Below the pieces are notes generated by a model, which worked only from the letters and a program-made list of their open reading frames with translations, did not search any database and was not told where the DNA came from. Shown here one piece after another: positions 11,866 through 13,004 of a stretch of DNA of 13,004 nucleotides (positions within the stretch are counted from its first letter, which is position 1; the number at the start of each line of letters is the position of its first letter). This DNA comes from an uncultured Acidimicrobiaceae bacterium (GTDB lineage: Bacteria; Actinomycetota; Acidimicrobiia; Acidimicrobiales; MedAcidi-G1), in the NCBI GenBank assembly GCA_913054115.1, contig CAJXIS010000019.1, forward strand, positions 1-13,004. Reading direction: 5' to 3'. The translations under genes and the position numbers were made by a program.

Positions 11866-13004
11866 ACCCACACCCCTTCCGGGATCACCGGCAGGTCCCG
11901 GATGTCGCCACAGCTCGCCCCGCTGGGCAGGACCTTGTGGGGGTTCGCCACGCCGTCGGGGTCGAAGGCATCGCGCAGCGAACGCTGTGCGGCCAGGTCC
12001 TCGGGTGAGAAGAGCAGCGGCATGAAGCGGCGCTTCTCGAGCCCGATGCCATGCTCCCCGGACAGCACGCCGCCGACGGCGAGGGACAGGCGGACGATCT
12101 CCTCGCCGGCGGCCAACACGTGCTCCATGACCCCGGGCTCGCGGTCGTCGAAGACGAGCAGGGGGTGCAGGTTGCCGTCCCCTGCGTGGAAGACGTTCAT
12201 CACGATCAGCCCGTGGCGCTCGGCGATCTCGTTCACCCCGGCGACCACCTCGGCCAGCCGGGTACGCGGGATCACGGTGTCGTGCAGGTAGTACGACGGC
12301 TTGATCGTGGCGATCGCCCCGAAGGCCGCCTTGCGGCCCTTCCAGATACGTGCGCGCTCGTCCTCGTCGGCGGCGATGCGCACCGAGCGGGTGCCGTGTT
12401 TCCGGGCGACGGTGGCGACCAGCTCGACCTCGCGGGCGACTCCTGCGGGCAGGCCGTCGAGTTCGACGATCAGCACGGCAGCCGCATCGAGGGGATAACC
12501 GGCGTTTGCGAAGGGCTCCACCGCCCGGATCACCTGCTGGTCCATCATCTCCATCGCCGCTGGGACGACCCCGGCTGCGATCACGGCGCTCACCGCCTCT
12601 GCCGCCTCCTCGATCGTCGCGAAGTCGAGGAGCAGCGTCCGGACGGCCGGAGGGTCGGGGGTGAGCCGGACGGCGATGCGCGTCGCGATGCCCAGGGTGC
12701 CTTCCCCTCCGACGAAGGCGCCCCGCAGGTCGTAGCCGATCGGGTCCCCCTCCTCCTCGCCGAGCACGACGACCTCGCCGTCGGGGAGCACCACCTCGAC
12801 CGCCGCCACGTGCACGCTGGTGACGCCGTAGAGCAGGCAGTGGGGGCCGCCGGAGTTGTTGGCCACGTTCCCGCCGATCGTGCATGCCTGCTGGCTGGAG
12901 GGGTCCGGTGCGAAATGCAGGCCGGTTCCCGCCAGGTGTTTCGTGAGGTCGAGGTTGACGACACCGGGTTCCACCCATGCGATACGCCGATCGACGTCCA
13001 CCTC
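11862..13004 (-). CDS. glcD: Glycolate oxidase subunit GlcD (FAD-linked oxidase), N-terminus outside window
   Basis: The C-terminal 380 residues are visible, and about 100 N-terminal residues lie beyond the right edge, judging from the roughly 500-residue E. coli GlcD. The visible part begins in the PCMH FAD domain with WVEPGVVN and PDPSSQQACTIGGNVANNSG, then VGGEGTLGIAT. The C-terminal oxidase domain has PAAMEMMDQQVIRAVE, a stretch characteristic of GlcD. IPRTRL, FHAGDGNLHP and SGEHGIGLEKRRFM supply the active-site and metal histidines of the family. It oxidises glycolate (possibly also D-lactate) to the 2-oxoacid. Adjacent glcE and glcF make glycolate oxidase the better call than D-lactate dehydrogenase. 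The Val codon at 12999-13001 is internal, not a start. The stop overlaps the glcE GTG by 4 nt. The promoter lies outside the window. Confidence 0.95.
   Translation of the reverse strand, partial: EVDVDRRIAWVEPGVVNLDLTKHLAGTGLHFAPDPSSQQACTIGGNVANNSGGPHCLLYGVTSVHVAAVEVVLPDGEVVVLGEEEGDPIGYDLRGAFVGGEGTLGIATRIAVRLTPDPPAVRTLLLDFATIEEAAEAVSAVIAAGVVPAAMEMMDQQVIRAVEPFANAGYPLDAAAVLIVELDGLPAGVAREVELVATVARKHGTRSVRIAADEDERARIWKGRKAAFGAIATIKPSYYLHDTVIPRTRLAEVVAGVNEIAERHGLIVMNVFHAGDGNLHPLLVFDDREPGVMEHVLAAGEEIVRLSLAVGGVLSGEHGIGLEKRRFMPLLFSPEDLAAQRSLRDAFDPDGVANPHKVLPSGASCGDIRDLPVIPEGVWV
11873..11880 (-). promoter_or_regulatory. Shine-Dalgarno that fixes the glcE start
   Basis: The minus strand reads GGAAGGGG, 7 nt before GTG 11865 and only 1 nt before the competing GTG 11871. 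It therefore favours the downstream start. It lies in the last codons of glcD. Confidence 0.6.

Noticed and set aside
11866..12978. An upstream extension that would make glcE a 666-residue protein
   Set aside because: The extra part is Arg/Gly-rich and lies fully over glcD in another frame. The GTGA overlap and Shine-Dalgarno fix the start at 11865.
1..13004. A defence island, prophage, CRISPR array, biosynthetic cluster or mobile element
   Set aside because: No repeats with spacers, integrase, transposase, toxin-antitoxin pair, nuclease or phage gene is visible. Almost every gene belongs to a known housekeeping or metabolic family.

Overview
This 13 kb window is high-GC DNA with densely packed genes and almost no spacer. 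It most resembles an actinobacterial (Actinomycetota) chromosome. The fused two-domain FO synthase FbiC is typical of actinobacteria, as are the tkt-tal order and the actinobacterial-type transaldolase. The sequence alone does not fix the class. An aquatic acidimicrobial-type lineage would fit, but that is an inference. I see no tRNA, rRNA, CRISPR array, insertion sequence, integrase or other sign of a mobile element. It reads as ordinary core chromosome.

Layout, left to right. (1) Positions 1-651, minus strand: the N-terminal part of a D-Ala-D-Ala carboxypeptidase/endopeptidase (PBP4/DacB type), running off the left edge. (2) A divergent spacer of 108 nt. Then, on the plus strand, come a 140-aa protein of unknown function (760-1182) and, 4 nt later, a FIST-domain sensor protein (1187-2299). 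(3) A promoter region, then transketolase (2402-4402) and transaldolase (4399-5490), overlapping by 4 nt. These are the non-oxidative pentose phosphate enzymes. (4) A 60-nt spacer with a weak hairpin and a promoter, then an HxlR-family regulator (5551-6030) and fbiC (6027-8447), again overlapping by 4 nt. FbiC makes the deazaflavin core of coenzyme F420. (5) A 62-nt spacer with a promoter and 10-bp-phased repeats, then a LOG-family nucleotide-binding protein (8510-9571). (6) On the minus strand, entering from the right edge, a glycolate oxidase operon glcD-glcE-glcF followed by a 70-aa unknown protein. Its members overlap by 4, 4 and 11 nt. The last stop codon interlocks with the stop codon of the LOG gene.

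The genes form short translationally coupled units. The clearest regulatory pattern is a TAnnnT -10 hexamer lying exactly 6 nt before the start codon at three genes (dacB, hxlR, the LOG gene) and 8 nt before it at a fourth (760). That geometry predicts leaderless or near-leaderless mRNAs. The tkt-tal unit differs: it has a -10 box followed by a short leader carrying a GGAG ribosome site. Metabolically, the window combines pentose phosphate carbon shuffling, F420 cofactor synthesis and glycolate oxidation to glyoxylate. The last suits a heterotroph using phytoplankton-derived glycolate (inference).

I found no convincing undescribed multi-gene system. The most worthwhile leads are the leaderless promoter set, the HxlR-fbiC coupling, the small protein embedded at the end of the glc operon, and the phased repeats in two promoter regions.
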